Counted from the stretch's first letter, positions 31,237 to 39,107 are shown. The stretch: DNA of 39,343 nt from DATDAH01 sp036525535 (GCA_036525535.1 DATDAH010000023.1:1-39343), one strand, 5' to 3'. The notes: a model not told the origin generated them from the sequence alone. Made by a program: numbers and translations.

Positions 31237-31597
31237 CCTCGAGCCGATCGAGGGCGACGACGAGGACGGCGGGGGCCTCCCTGGCCTGGACCTCGGTGCC
31301 CTCCTGGGCCAGGCCCAGGCGATGCAGCAGCAGATCCTCGACGCGCAGGCCGAGGTCGCGGCCCAGGTGGTCGAAGGTCAGAGCGGCGGTGGCGTGGTCA
31401 AGGTCGAGGTCACCGGCGGCTGGGACTTCCGCTCGGTCACGGTCGACCCCTCGGTCGGCGACGACCACGAGCTGATCGCCGACCTGGTGCTGGCTGCCCT
31501 GCGGGACGCCACCACCCGGGTGGCGGCGTTGCACGAGCAGTCGGTCGGCGAGGTCGATCTCGGCGGCCTCGGCGGCCTCCTCGGCGGCGCCGGGTGA
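31229..31597 (+). CDS. ybaB: YbaB/EbfC family nucleoid-associated protein
   Basis: A small DNA-binding protein of 122 residues, probably a dimer. The family core is LGALLGQAQAMQQQILDAQAEVAAQVVEG (helical; seen from about 22, e.g. AQAMQQQILDAQ) followed by VKVEVTGGWDFRSVTVDPS and DLVLAALRDATTR. An acidic N-terminal extension and a glycine-rich tail (GGLGGLLGGAG) are extra. The ATG at 31229 follows GGAGGAG inside the end of dnaX, and its stop overlaps the recR GTG (GTGA). The dnaX-ybaB-recR order is conserved in many bacteria. Confidence 0.94.
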   Translation: MTDLEPIEGDDEDGGGLPGLDLGALLGQAQAMQQQILDAQAEVAAQVVEGQSGGGVVKVEVTGGWDFRSVTVDPSVGDDHELIADLVLAALRDATTRVAALHEQSVGEVDLGGLGGLLGGAG

Positions 31598-32199
31598 CCG
31601 CGGTCTACGCCGGCGCGGTCCAGGACCTGATCGACGAGCTCGGCCGCCTGCCCGGGATCGGCCCGAAGTCGGCTCAGCGCATCGCCTTCCACCTGCTCAA
31701 GCAGGAGAAGGTCGACGCCCTACGCCTGGCCACCGCCATCACGGAGGCCAAGGACCGGGTCACCTTCTGCCAACGGTGCTTCAACATCTCGGAGGGTCCC
31801 GAGTGCGGCATCTGCGCCGACCCCCAGCGCGAGGACGGCGTCCTTTGCGTCGTCGAGGAGCCCCGGGACGTGGTGGCCGTCGAGAAGACCGAGCAGTACC
31901 GGGGTCGCTATCACGTGCTCCAGGGCGCGCTCAGCCCCATCGACGGGGTGGGCCCCGAGAACCTGCGGGTGCGGGAGCTGCTGAGCCGCGTGCGGGACGA
32001 GCAGGTGGACGAGCTCATCCTCTGCACGAACCCCAACATCGAGGGCGAGACCACGGCCCTCTACCTGGCCAAGCTGCTGAAGGACACCGACATCAAGGTG
32101 ACCCGAATCGCCAGCGGCCTGCCCGTCGGAGGCGATCTCGAGTACGCCGACGAGATGACCCTGGGCCGGGCCCTGACCGGCCGGACGGTGCTCGACTGA
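31594..32199 (+). CDS. recR: Recombination protein RecR
   Basis: Acts with RecO and RecF to load RecA at gaps. The 201-residue protein has a helix-hairpin-helix (LGRLPGIGPKSAQRIAFHLL, 16-35), a zinc finger with C59, C62, C71 and C74, and a Toprim domain from about 83 (CVVEEPRDVVAVEKT; later CTNPNIEGETTALYL). GLPVGGDLEYADEMTLGRAL near the C-terminus is diagnostic. The start is the GTG that overlaps the ybaB stop. It is the last gene of the dnaX operon; a new promoter follows 30 bases after its stop. Confidence 0.97.
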   Translation: MTAVYAGAVQDLIDELGRLPGIGPKSAQRIAFHLLKQEKVDALRLATAITEAKDRVTFCQRCFNISEGPECGICADPQREDGVLCVVEEPRDVVAVEKTEQYRGRYHVLQGALSPIDGVGPENLRVRELLSRVRDEQVDELILCTNPNIEGETTALYLAKLLKDTDIKVTRIASGLPVGGDLEYADEMTLGRALTGRTVLD

Positions 32200-32229
32200 C
32201 CAACGCCGGACGAGGAAATGTGACGGCGC

Positions 32230-32258
32230 TTGTCATCGGTCCGTCACTGTTGTAACGT
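32230..32258 (+). promoter_or_regulatory. Sigma70-like promoter downstream of recR
   Basis: TTGTCA (32230-32235), a 17-base spacer and TAACGT (32253-32258) give the best full -35/-10 pair that I see in the window. The predicted start is near 32265, almost 290 bases before the esterase ATG. Confidence 0.6.
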
Positions 32259-32286
32259 AACCGCAACATCGGAATCGAGGCCGGTC

Positions 32287-32309
32287 GAGGGGGTTTCACT
32301 TGCCCCCTC
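32287..32309 (+). other. Stem-loop in the recR-esterase gap
   Basis: GAGGGGG pairs with CCCCCTC around a nine-base loop. It lies about 22 bases after the predicted transcription start. Without a T-tract it is a weak candidate for a terminator of the dnaX operon; it could equally be the first helix of a structured RNA. Confidence 0.4.
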
Positions 32310-32553
32310 AGCCCCTCCCGCCTCCTCGGGTCCGATTCGGAGTGCCGCCTCCGGCGGGCTGGACCATCCCGCCCGCGCCCGGCCCGCCGGGGGTGGTACC
32401 CCTTTCTCGCCTCTCGGCGGCCCTTGGCGGTCAATCGTCGGTCCTGACGGAGCGCGCGCGGTTTCGGATCAGCGACCCGCTGGTAGCCGGCGGGCCTGGT
32501 GAGGGCTCGTCGCTTGCCGGGCTGCTGGGTGTCGCCAGTACCGTTTCGGTTCT

Positions 32554-34056
32554 ATGACGATTGCCTCCACCACGGCTGGGCAGGTTCGAGGTACCGAGCA
32601 TGGTGCCGGGTTGCGGTTCGCCGGTATCCCGTTCGCGGCGCCGCCGGTGGGAGCGCGGCGATGGCAGCCGCCGGCGCCGGTCGCGGCGTGGGACGGGGTG
32701 CGGGACGCCACGACCTTCGGCGCGACGGCGATGCAGAGCCCGGACATGCTCACCGCGTTCCTGGGCATGGCCCCCGAGCCCGTGGATGAGGACTGTCTCT
32801 TCCTGAACGTGCGCACCCCCGCCTTGGACGACGCCCGTCGGCCGGTCATGGTCTGGATCCACGGCGGGGCCTTCATCTTCGGCTCCGGCTCCTCGCCCCT
32901 CTACGACGGCGCACCGTTCGTCGACGGTGGTGACGTCGTGCTCGTCACGATCAACTACCGGCTCGGAGCCTTCGGTTTCCTCGACCTCGGCTGGCTGGAC
33001 GACGACTTCGCCGGCTCGGGAAACCTCGGGCTCATGGACCAGGTCGCCGCCCTCGAGTGGGTGCGCGCCAACATCGCCGGCTTCGGTGGTGACCCCGACA
33101 ACGTCACGATCTTCGGTGAGTCCGCCGGCGGCATGAGCGTGACCAGCCTGCTCGCGGCCGAATCAGCCAAGGGACGGTTCCACAAGGCCATCGCCCAATC
33201 CGGTGCCGCGCAGTCCGTGGCGACACCGACACAGGCCGAGAGCTCCGCCCGAGTCGTCGTCGACGGTCTCGGCGTGTCGACCGCCGACGAGTTGCGGGCG
33301 TTGACCGCGGAGCAGGTCCTCGCCGTGCAGAGTCAGGTCATGGTCGAGGCCTTCACCAACTCCGAGCCGCTGCTGGAGGAGGGGGTCGCGGCGGGGTTGC
33401 CGTTCCGTCCCGTCGCGGACGGTCACTTCTTGCCGACATCGGTGCTCGCCGCCATCCGAGGCGGGAGCGCCGCGGGTGTCCCGGTGATGACGGGGACGAC
33501 CCGTGAGGAGTGGAAGCTCTTCGCTCTGCTCGACCTGGTCCCGATCGACGAGACCGTGCTCCGTCAGCGCCTCCAGGCCCTCACCGGCGACGCCGACAAG
33601 GCGCTGGCCGTGTACGCCGACGCGGTGGCCGAAGGGCCGACCCCCAAGGACGCCTTCACCGTCATGGGCACCGACATGGTGTTTCGCTACCCGGCCGTCG
33701 AGTTGGCCGAAGCCCTGCTCAACCAGTCCTCCGACGTGTGGGAGTACGAGTTCAGCTGGGGCACGCCGGCCATGGGTGGGATGCTCGGTGCCTGCCACGC
33801 CATCGAGCTGCCGTTCCTGTTCGGCCTGGCCAGTGATCCCCGGCTGCTCGGCTTCCTGGGGGACGATCCCCCGGTCGGCCTGGCCGAGGCGATGCAGGAG
33901 GCCTGGGTGCGCTTCGCCCGAACCGGCGACCCGGGCCCCGCCTGGCCGAGGTACGACCTCGACCGTCGGGCCGTGCGCACCTTCGACGCCCAGATCGGGG
34001 TCCTGGACGATCCCGGCGCCGCCCAGCGGGAGTTCTGGGCCACCATCGACCGCTGA
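32554..34056 (+). CDS. Type-B carboxylesterase/lipase
   Basis: A 500-residue alpha/beta hydrolase of the carboxylesterase family (para-nitrobenzyl esterase-like). The catalytic serine is S190 in FGESAGG (188-193). The oxyanion hole is IHGGAF (102-107). The acid is E318 or E319 in GTTREEW, and the histidine is H415 in GACHAIELPFLFG. EDCLFLNV (79-86) is another family signature. No signal peptide is visible, so it is probably cytoplasmic. The substrate is unknown. The ATG is preceded by TACCGT at nine bases. It is followed by an EamA transporter after 45 bases. Confidence 0.93.
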   Translation: MTIASTTAGQVRGTEHGAGLRFAGIPFAAPPVGARRWQPPAPVAAWDGVRDATTFGATAMQSPDMLTAFLGMAPEPVDEDCLFLNVRTPALDDARRPVMVWIHGGAFIFGSGSSPLYDGAPFVDGGDVVLVTINYRLGAFGFLDLGWLDDDFAGSGNLGLMDQVAALEWVRANIAGFGGDPDNVTIFGESAGGMSVTSLLAAESAKGRFHKAIAQSGAAQSVATPTQAESSARVVVDGLGVSTADELRALTAEQVLAVQSQVMVEAFTNSEPLLEEGVAAGLPFRPVADGHFLPTSVLAAIRGGSAAGVPVMTGTTREEWKLFALLDLVPIDETVLRQRLQALTGDADKALAVYADAVAEGPTPKDAFTVMGTDMVFRYPAVELAEALLNQSSDVWEYEFSWGTPAMGGMLGACHAIELPFLFGLASDPRLLGFLGDDPPVGLAEAMQEAWVRFARTGDPGPAWPRYDLDRRAVRTFDAQIGVLDDPGAAQREFWATIDR

Positions 34057-34101
34057 CCCTCGCGGGCCGGCGGACGCCGGCCGACCGGTGGGTGATCCTC
34101 C

Positions 34102-34929
34102 GTGCTGACCGCGACCGTCCTGGCCCTCATCTCCGCCTTTTTGCACGCGGGGTGGAACTTCCTCGTCAAGACGGGGGAGGAGCGGGACCTCGTGGCGTGG
34201 GGCCAGTTCACCTTCGGTGCCCTCCTGGCCCTGCCGGTCCTGGTGGTCGTCGGGCTGCCGGGTGTCGAGGCGGTGCCCTACCTGGCCGCGTCGGCCAGCG
34301 TCCATGTCGTCTACGTGCTGGCCCTGCTCCGGTCCTACCACCACGGCGACTTCTCGCTCGCCTACCCGTTGGCCCGGGGCAGTGGCGCCCTGCTGGCGGC
34401 GATCGGCGGGGTGGCGCTGCTCGACGACCGCCTCGGCGGCTGGTCGTGGGCGGCCATCGGGATCGTGATCCTCGGCGTCGTACTTCTCGTGGGACCGAAC
34501 ATCCACGGACCGACCATCGGTTGGGCGCTCCTCACGGGGGCGACCATCGGTACCTACACGCTGATCGACTCCGCCGGCGCCCGACGGACTGAGGGCCTGC
34601 CCTACGGCCTCACTCTGATCGCTTGTTCGGCGCTGGCGATCACGCTGGTGAACATCGGCCGGGGTCGGGCCGCCGCCTTTCGGGCTTCTCTTCCGGGAGC
34701 CTGGCGACGCTACGGGCTGGGTGGAGCCTGCACCACCGCGGCCTACAGCCTCGTCCTGATCGCCGTCCGCTATGCCCCCGTGGGCTACGTGGCCACCCTG
34801 CGCGAGTCGTCGGTCCTCATTGCCGCCCTGCTCGGCTGGCTGGTCCTCCACGAGACCCTCGGTCGCCGCCGCTCCATCGCCAGCGCCGTCATGGCCGCCG
34901 GCCTCGCGTTGCTCGTCGCCACCCGCTGA
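34102..34929 (+). CDS. EamA-family (drug/metabolite superfamily) transporter
   Basis: A 275-residue inner-membrane protein with about ten hydrophobic helices. It has the two-repeat layout of EamA proteins: first repeat about 1-130 (LISAFLHAGWNFLVK, then SLAYPLARGSGALLAAIGG), second about 140-275 (TIGTYTLIDSAGAR, then APVGYVATLRESSVLIAALLG and the family-typical HETLGRRRSIASAVMAAG). It most likely exports a small metabolite; which one is unknown. The GTG at 34102 gives a normal first helix. It is the last gene of a short plus-strand unit and converges with the thiolase. Confidence 0.92.
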   Translation: MLTATVLALISAFLHAGWNFLVKTGEERDLVAWGQFTFGALLALPVLVVVGLPGVEAVPYLAASASVHVVYVLALLRSYHHGDFSLAYPLARGSGALLAAIGGVALLDDRLGGWSWAAIGIVILGVVLLVGPNIHGPTIGWALLTGATIGTYTLIDSAGARRTEGLPYGLTLIACSALAITLVNIGRGRAAAFRASLPGAWRRYGLGGACTTAAYSLVLIAVRYAPVGYVATLRESSVLIAALLGWLVLHETLGRRRSIASAVMAAGLALLVATR

Positions 34930-34958
34930 CGACCAACCGAGTCGGCGGACTGTTCGGG

Positions 34959-36137
34959 TCAGACCTTGAGGAGGATGGCGTCGCCTTGGCCGCCACCGCC
35001 GCAGAGGGCGGCGGCACCGAGCCCGCCACCGCGGCGACCGAGCTCGAGGAGGATGGTCAGGGCGACGCGGGTACCGGACATGCCGACGGGGTGCCCCAGG
35101 GCGATGGCCCCGCCGTTCACGTTGACGATGTCGTCGCTGATGCCGAGGTCGGCCATGGACGCCAGGCCGACGGCGGCGAAGGCCTCGTTCAGCTCGAACA
35201 GGTCGATGTCGCCGATCGCGGTGCCGGTGGCCTCGGCCGCGGCTTTGATGGCTCGGGCCGGCTGGGTCAGCAGCGACGGGTCGGGACCGGCCACTTGGCC
35301 GTAACCCACGATCTCGCCCAGCGGGGTGGCGCCCAGCTCCTCGGCCTTGGCCTTGGAGACCACGATCACCGCGGCGCCGCCGTCGGAGATCTGGGAGGCA
35401 TTGCCCGCGGTGATGTTGCCCGCCTTGTCGAAGGCCGGACGCAGGCCGCCCAGGCTCTCGGCCGTGGTGCCGGGGCGCACGCCTTCGTCGACCTCGACCA
35501 GCACGGGGTCACCCTTGCGTTGAGGGACCTCGACCGGGACGATCTCGTCGTCGAACAAGCCGTCCTTCTGGGCTTTGGCCGCCCGTTCGTGCGAGGCGGC
35601 CGAGAGCTCGTCCTGGGGTAGGCGGTCGAGGCCGGCCGATGCCGCGTATTTCTCGGTGCCGGCGCCCATGGCCACCTGATCGAAGGCGCAGAAGAGGCCG
35701 TCGTACATCATCGAGTCGACGACGGACTTGTCTCCCAGCCGGTAGCCGGCCCGCGCCTCGGGGAGGAGGTAGGGGGCCTGCGTCATGGACTCCATGCCCC
35801 CGGCCACGACGACGTCGGCCTGGCCGCTCTGGATCATCAGGTCGGCCAGGTAGATCGAGTTCAGGCCCGACAGGCACACCTTGTTGATGGTGGTGGCGGG
35901 CACCGTCATCGGGATGCCGGCGTTGGCCGCGGCCTGGCGGGCGGTGATCTGACCGGTTCCGGCCTGCAGCACCTGACCCATGAAGACGTAGTCCACCTGC
36001 TCGGGGCTCACGCCGGCGCGCTCGAGGGCGGCCTTGATGGCGAACCCACCGAGGTCGGTGGCGGCGAAGCCGGCGAGACCGCCGGAGAGCTTGCCGATCG
36101 GTGTGCGTGCGCCGCCGATGATCACGGAGCCAGACAT
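34959..36137 (-). CDS. Acetyl-CoA acetyltransferase (thiolase II)
   Basis: Condenses or cleaves acetyl-CoA/acetoacetyl-CoA in the cytoplasm. The 392-residue protein has the nucleophile C88 in NKVCLSG, H349 in GGAIALGHPVGMSGTR, and C379 in AALCGGGGQGDA. NEAFAAV supplies the oxyanion asparagine. These positions correspond to those I recall for biosynthetic thiolase (C89, H348, C378). The local CGGGGQGDA differs from the more common CxGGGxGxA only slightly. The ATG is preceded by GGGGGAGG with proper spacing, and TACACT (36179-36184) is a plausible -10 for a 35-base leader. With ccr and mce nearby, it probably feeds the ethylmalonyl-CoA pathway or polyhydroxybutyrate formation. Confidence 0.94.
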   Translation of the reverse strand: MSGSVIIGGARTPIGKLSGGLAGFAATDLGGFAIKAALERAGVSPEQVDYVFMGQVLQAGTGQITARQAAANAGIPMTVPATTINKVCLSGLNSIYLADLMIQSGQADVVVAGGMESMTQAPYLLPEARAGYRLGDKSVVDSMMYDGLFCAFDQVAMGAGTEKYAASAGLDRLPQDELSAASHERAAKAQKDGLFDDEIVPVEVPQRKGDPVLVEVDEGVRPGTTAESLGGLRPAFDKAGNITAGNASQISDGGAAVIVVSKAKAEELGATPLGEIVGYGQVAGPDPSLLTQPARAIKAAAEATGTAIGDIDLFELNEAFAAVGLASMADLGISDDIVNVNGGAIALGHPVGMSGTRVALTILLELGRRGGGLGAAALCGGGGQGDAILLKV

Positions 36138-36178
36138 GGGTGGGACCTCCCCCAGAACGTTTGGTCGCTGGTGGAGGA

Positions 36179-36184
36179 AGTGTA
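36179..36184 (-). promoter_or_regulatory. -10-like box for the thiolase gene
   Basis: TACACT would start transcription near 36172 and give about 35 bases of leader with a good Shine-Dalgarno site. No clear -35 is seen. Confidence 0.4.
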
Positions 36185-36224
36185 CGGAGTGACCGGTCCG
36201 GGCGACCAGCCCGCCCGACCGACC

Positions 36225-36620
36225 TCATTCCTCCTTCGACAACCCGGCTGGGACGGGAGGCAACGGAATGGCGTCGGCGTTCGGCTGCTCCCACAGCACC
36301 GCGTCGTTGGGCATCTCCAGCCGCACCGCGTCGTTCGGCTGCTCCCACAGCACCGAGTCGTTGGGCATCTCCAGCCGCACCGCGTCGTTCGGCTGCTCCG
36401 ACAGCACCGCGTCGTTGGGCATCTCCAGCCGCACCGCGTCGTTCGGCTGCTCCGACAGCACGGCGTCGAGGTCTGCGTAGAGGTACCGCAGGCCCAGGTC
36501 CGTCTCCGGGCTGAGAGCCACCGAGGCATAGAGCAGCCTTATGTCCCAGCGGGCCTGCTCCAAGGCGTACAGATAGCGGTCCCGCTCCTCAGCAACCGCC
36601 GTGAGGGCAGCGAACATCAT
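36225..36620 (-). CDS. Uncharacterised protein with alternating nine-residue tandem repeats
   Basis: A 131-residue protein I do not recognise. Residues 1-50 are non-repetitive, helical and rich in aromatic and charged residues (EERDRYLYALEQARWDIRLL, about 11-30). They are followed by seven nine-residue units alternating between DAVLSEQP/DAVLWEQP and NDAVRLEMP types, then a degenerate unit (NADAIPLPP) and the tail VPAGLSKEE. All six frames are partly open here because 27 is a multiple of three. This frame is preferred because nearly every third base is G or C, it has an AGAAAGGA ribosome-binding site, and it begins with ATG-ATG (the second, at 36617, has better spacing). It lies between the DivIVA-like and thiolase genes on the same strand. 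No signal peptide or membrane segment is seen. Confidence 0.72.
   Translation of the reverse strand: MMFAALTAVAEERDRYLYALEQARWDIRLLYASVALSPETDLGLRYLYADLDAVLSEQPNDAVRLEMPNDAVLSEQPNDAVRLEMPNDSVLWEQPNDAVRLEMPNDAVLWEQPNADAIPLPPVPAGLSKEE
36282..36470 (-). repeat. Seven tandem 27-bp units (54-bp higher-order repeat) inside a coding region
   Basis: Units start at 36282, 36309, 36336, 36363, 36390, 36417 and 36444. Odd and even units differ in the first half (CGGCTGCTCC against GGGCATCTCC on the plus strand) and share CACCGCGTCGTT at the end. Same-type units are nearly identical; the main changes are a TCG/TGG codon switch and one A-to-S change. This near identity implies recent expansion or homogenisation. 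Confidence 0.95.
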
Positions 36621-36675
36621 TGTCCTTTCTCAGGTTCGGGGTCGGCAGACGATGACCGTCCCAGGTCTTCCGGCC

Positions 36676-37605
36676 TCACGCGTTGTTCCAGTTCGGGGGC
36701 TCGCCATCACCCCTCCGCCGCTTGAGGGCGTTCTCCACGGCGCTCTTGACCATCTGAGCCAACGGGTCGTCGTCGCCCTCGTCCGCGGGGGGTGGGGGAG
36801 GCGCGTCGTCGGTGTCGATCAGATCGACGATCTCGTCGTCGTCGGCGGCATAGGGCAGGTCCCCGTTGGATGTCGGCTTCGTCGGGGTCGGAGGCGGCAC
36901 CGGCGGGGTCGGGGGGCCCTGGCCGGGCGGGGGCACGAGGTCCGGCCCGCCAACGTCGGCCGCGCCCCGGGCGGCGGCCTCCAGCGTGGCGTCCGTCAGG
37001 TCGATCTCGGCGAAGAGGTCTTGGTCCTCCTCTACGAGGCGGCTCAGGGCGTGGGCGATGTCGTCGCGGACGTCCTCGAGGCGCCCGCGCACGTTGCGCT
37101 GGACGGTCACGGCGCCGCGGGCCTCGTGGCGGCCGGCGTCGATGACCTCACGGGTCCGCTGGTCGGCCAGCGCGGCGGCCGTGTCGGCGGCCGCGTCGGC
37201 TTGGCGGGCCACGTCGGCCAGGACGCGGGTGGCCTCGCTCCGAGCCGCCTCCAGCTCGACAGCGGCGGCCTGCCGGTCGGCGTCGGCCCTCCGCAGCAAG
37301 GCGGCCGCCTCCTCCTCGGCGTCTTGGCGGACGAGGGCGGCATCGGCCTCGGCGCGGTGCTGCAGCTCGGCCACCGAGTTGTGGGCTTGGCGCAGGATGG
37401 TCGCCACCTCCTCGCCGAGGTGCCCGAAGTCGTCCTCCCCGCCGACGGTCATCGCGCCCGCCGCGGCGTCGGCCGGCTCGTCCGCCGGCCTCAGCGCCTG
37501 GGCCAGCGTGGCGGCCACCTCCTGGAGGAAGGCGTTCACCTCGTCGGGGTCGAAGCCCCGCCGCACCAGGCTGAACACGTGGTTTTCGATCTCGTCTGGA
37601 GTCAT
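36676..37605 (-). CDS. DivIVA-like coiled-coil protein
   Basis: A 309-residue protein. The N-terminus MTPDEIENHVFSLVRRGFDP (1-20), continued by DEVNAFLQEVAATLAQAL, is a DivIVA-type membrane-curvature and polar-growth domain. An alanine/glutamate-rich coiled coil (about 60-200) follows, then a proline-rich linker (PPTPPVPPPTPTKPT) and an acidic segment with a basic C-terminus (ALKRRRGDGEPPNW). Proteins of this kind organise cell-wall growth or division in actinobacteria. The frame is open to a GTG at 37659, but the DivIVA motif begins at the ATG at 37605; TACTCT upstream of the GTG would start transcription inside the longer version, supporting the shorter one. It is divergent from ccr. Confidence 0.85.
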   Translation of the reverse strand: MTPDEIENHVFSLVRRGFDPDEVNAFLQEVAATLAQALRPADEPADAAAGAMTVGGEDDFGHLGEEVATILRQAHNSVAELQHRAEADAALVRQDAEEEAAALLRRADADRQAAAVELEAARSEATRVLADVARQADAAADTAAALADQRTREVIDAGRHEARGAVTVQRNVRGRLEDVRDDIAHALSRLVEEDQDLFAEIDLTDATLEAAARGAADVGGPDLVPPPGQGPPTPPVPPPTPTKPTSNGDLPYAADDDEIVDLIDTDDAPPPPPADEGDDDPLAQMVKSAVENALKRRRGDGEPPNWNNA

Positions 37606-37656
37606 CGCTGTCGCCGTTGCCTTCCCCGCCTCGCCCGGCGGTCCCGCTCGCTTGAC

Positions 37657-37689
37657 CACAGAGAGTAGCGCAACTGATCACACTCTGTG
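37657..37689. promoter_or_regulatory. Inverted repeat in the DivIVA-like/ccr divergent region
   Basis: CACAGAG (37657-37663) and CTCTGTG (37683-37689) are exact reverse complements separated by 19 bases. The pair sits between divergent genes and flanks the TACTCT box (37665-37670, minus strand). It could be an operator for either side, or a coincidence of short arms. Confidence 0.35.
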
Positions 37690-37745
37690 AAGGGCGGTCG
37701 TAGGCGAGCCGGGCGCGGCGTTGGAGTGGCGGTCCAACCGACCGC

Positions 37746-37751
37746 TAGCGT
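37746..37751 (+). promoter_or_regulatory. -10-like box for ccr, leaderless type
   Basis: TAGCGT, eight bases, then the ATG at 37760. It supports this ATG over the longer open frame that begins at 37721. Confidence 0.5.
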
Positions 37752-37759
37752 CCCCGGCC

Positions 37760-39106
37760 ATGCAGGAGATCCTCGACGCCATCCAGGGGGGCGCATCCGG
37801 CGACGACATCGCCACCCTGCCCATCCCCGAGTCGTACCGGGCGGCGTTCGTGCGCCGGGAGGACGCCGAGATGTTCGCCGGCGTCGAGTCATGGGACAAG
37901 GACCCCCGCCAGTCCCTCCACGTGGACGACGTGGCCACCCCCGAGCTGGCCCCCGACGAGGCCTACGTGGCCGTCATGGCCAGCTCGATCAACTTCAACA
38001 CCGTCTGGACCTCGATCTTCGAGCCCCTGCCGACCTTCCTCTTCCTCGACCGCCTCGGCCAGGAGAGCACTTGGGGGGCCCGCCACGCGCTGCCCTACCA
38101 CGTGGTCGGTTCCGACGCGTCCGGTGTGGTGCTGAAGACCGGTTCGGCCGTGCGAAACTGGAAGCCCGGCGATCGGGTCACCGTCCACTGCAACTACGTC
38201 GACGACCAGGACCCCAGCGCCCACGACGATGCCATGCTGGCCTCCAATCAGCGCATCTGGGGTTTCGAGTCCAACTTCGGGGGCCTGGCCGACCTCACCG
38301 TGGTCAAGGCCAACCAGCTGATGCCCAAGCCGGCCCACCTGAGTTGGGAGGAGGCCGCGGTCAACGCCCTCTGCAACTCGACCAGCTACCGGATGCTGTG
38401 CAGCCCCAACGCGGCCCCGATGCGCCAGGGCGACACCGTCCTGGTCTGGGGCGCGACCGGCGGCCTCGGTGGGTACGCCTGCCAGTACGTGCTCAACGGG
38501 GGTGGCACCCCGGTGGGCGTGGTCTCCTCGGCGGACAAGGTCGACCTGCTCCACGAGCTCGGCGTCGAGGCCGTCATCGACCGCAAGGCCGCGGGCTACC
38601 AGTTCTGGGCCGACGACCACACCCAGGACGAGAAGGAGTGGCGCCGGCTGGGCAAGGACATCCGCGCCCTCGTGGGCCGGGACCCGGAGATCGTCTTCGA
38701 GCATCCCGGCCGCCAGACCTTCGGCGCGTCGGTCTTCGTCGCCGCCCGCGGCGGCACGATCGTGACCTGCGCCGCCACCTCCGGCTTCATGATCGAGTAC
38801 GACAACCGCCACCTCTGGATGAAGCTGAAGCGGATCGTCTCGTCCCACTTCGCCAACTACCGCGAAGCCTGGGAGGCCAACCGGATGGTGGCCGAAGGCC
38901 GGATCCAGCCCTGCCTGTCCGCCGTCTTCCCCCTCACCGAGGTCGGCGACGCCGCCCTCCAGGTCCACCACAACGAGCACGAGGGCAAGATCGGGGTGCT
39001 CTGCCTGGCCCCCGAGGAGGGCCTGGGCATCGACGACCCCGAGTTCCGCGAGAAGGTGGGTGAGGACAGGATCACCCTGTTCCGTCGCCACGGCAAGAAG
39101 GACTGA
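37760..39106 (+). CDS. ccr: Crotonyl-CoA carboxylase/reductase
   Basis: Reductively carboxylates crotonyl-CoA to (2S)-ethylmalonyl-CoA with NADPH and CO2, the defining step of the ethylmalonyl-CoA pathway and a source of extender units. The 448-residue medium-chain dehydrogenase-like protein has PYHVVGSDASGVVLKTG (about 112-128), a nucleotide-binding VLVWGATGGLGGYA (227-240) and IVFEHPGRQTFGASV (311-325). Residues N80, F169, E170 and H363 (in INFN, WGFESNFGG and SSHFANYRE) align with the CO2-binding set I recall for the Kitasatospora enzyme (N81, F170, E171, H365), which separates true carboxylases from plain reductases. The ATG at 37760 is supported by family length and the TAGCGT box. mce follows after one base. 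Confidence 0.96.
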   Translation: MQEILDAIQGGASGDDIATLPIPESYRAAFVRREDAEMFAGVESWDKDPRQSLHVDDVATPELAPDEAYVAVMASSINFNTVWTSIFEPLPTFLFLDRLGQESTWGARHALPYHVVGSDASGVVLKTGSAVRNWKPGDRVTVHCNYVDDQDPSAHDDAMLASNQRIWGFESNFGGLADLTVVKANQLMPKPAHLSWEEAAVNALCNSTSYRMLCSPNAAPMRQGDTVLVWGATGGLGGYACQYVLNGGGTPVGVVSSADKVDLLHELGVEAVIDRKAAGYQFWADDHTQDEKEWRRLGKDIRALVGRDPEIVFEHPGRQTFGASVFVAARGGTIVTCAATSGFMIEYDNRHLWMKLKRIVSSHFANYREAWEANRMVAEGRIQPCLSAVFPLTEVGDAALQVHHNEHEGKIGVLCLAPEEGLGIDDPEFREKVGEDRITLFRRHGKKD

Positions 39107-39107
39107 G

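Larger units (their letters stand above)
32200..32553 (+). other. 354-base region between recR and carboxylesterase, likely structured leader or small RNA
   Basis: No frame here has a domain or a believable start. A promoter (32230-32258) predicts transcription from about 32265. The transcribed part is very GC-rich and can fold: GAGGGGG/CCCCCTC (32287-32309), CCGCC/GGCGG (about 32345-32357) and ACCATCCC/GGGGTGGT (about 32363-32398), with possible GAATCG/CGATTC long-range pairing. A separate TACCGT box (32539-32544) lies nine bases before the esterase ATG, so the stretch could be an independent small RNA or a long 5' leader. Confidence 0.45.

Noticed and set aside
36282..36470. Regular 27-bp units that could suggest a CRISPR-like array
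   Set aside because: The units are directly adjacent with no unique spacers, and they lie within an open frame with strong codon bias.
36140..36725. Plus-strand open frames over the tandem repeat
   Set aside because: Frames stay open only because the unit is a multiple of three; they are Ala/Pro/Arg- or His/Val-rich with poor third-position bias and no ribosome-binding site.
37687..39063. 458-residue open frame overlapping ccr in another plus-strand frame
   Set aside because: Arg/Pro/Gly-rich shadow of ccr with no recognisable motif.
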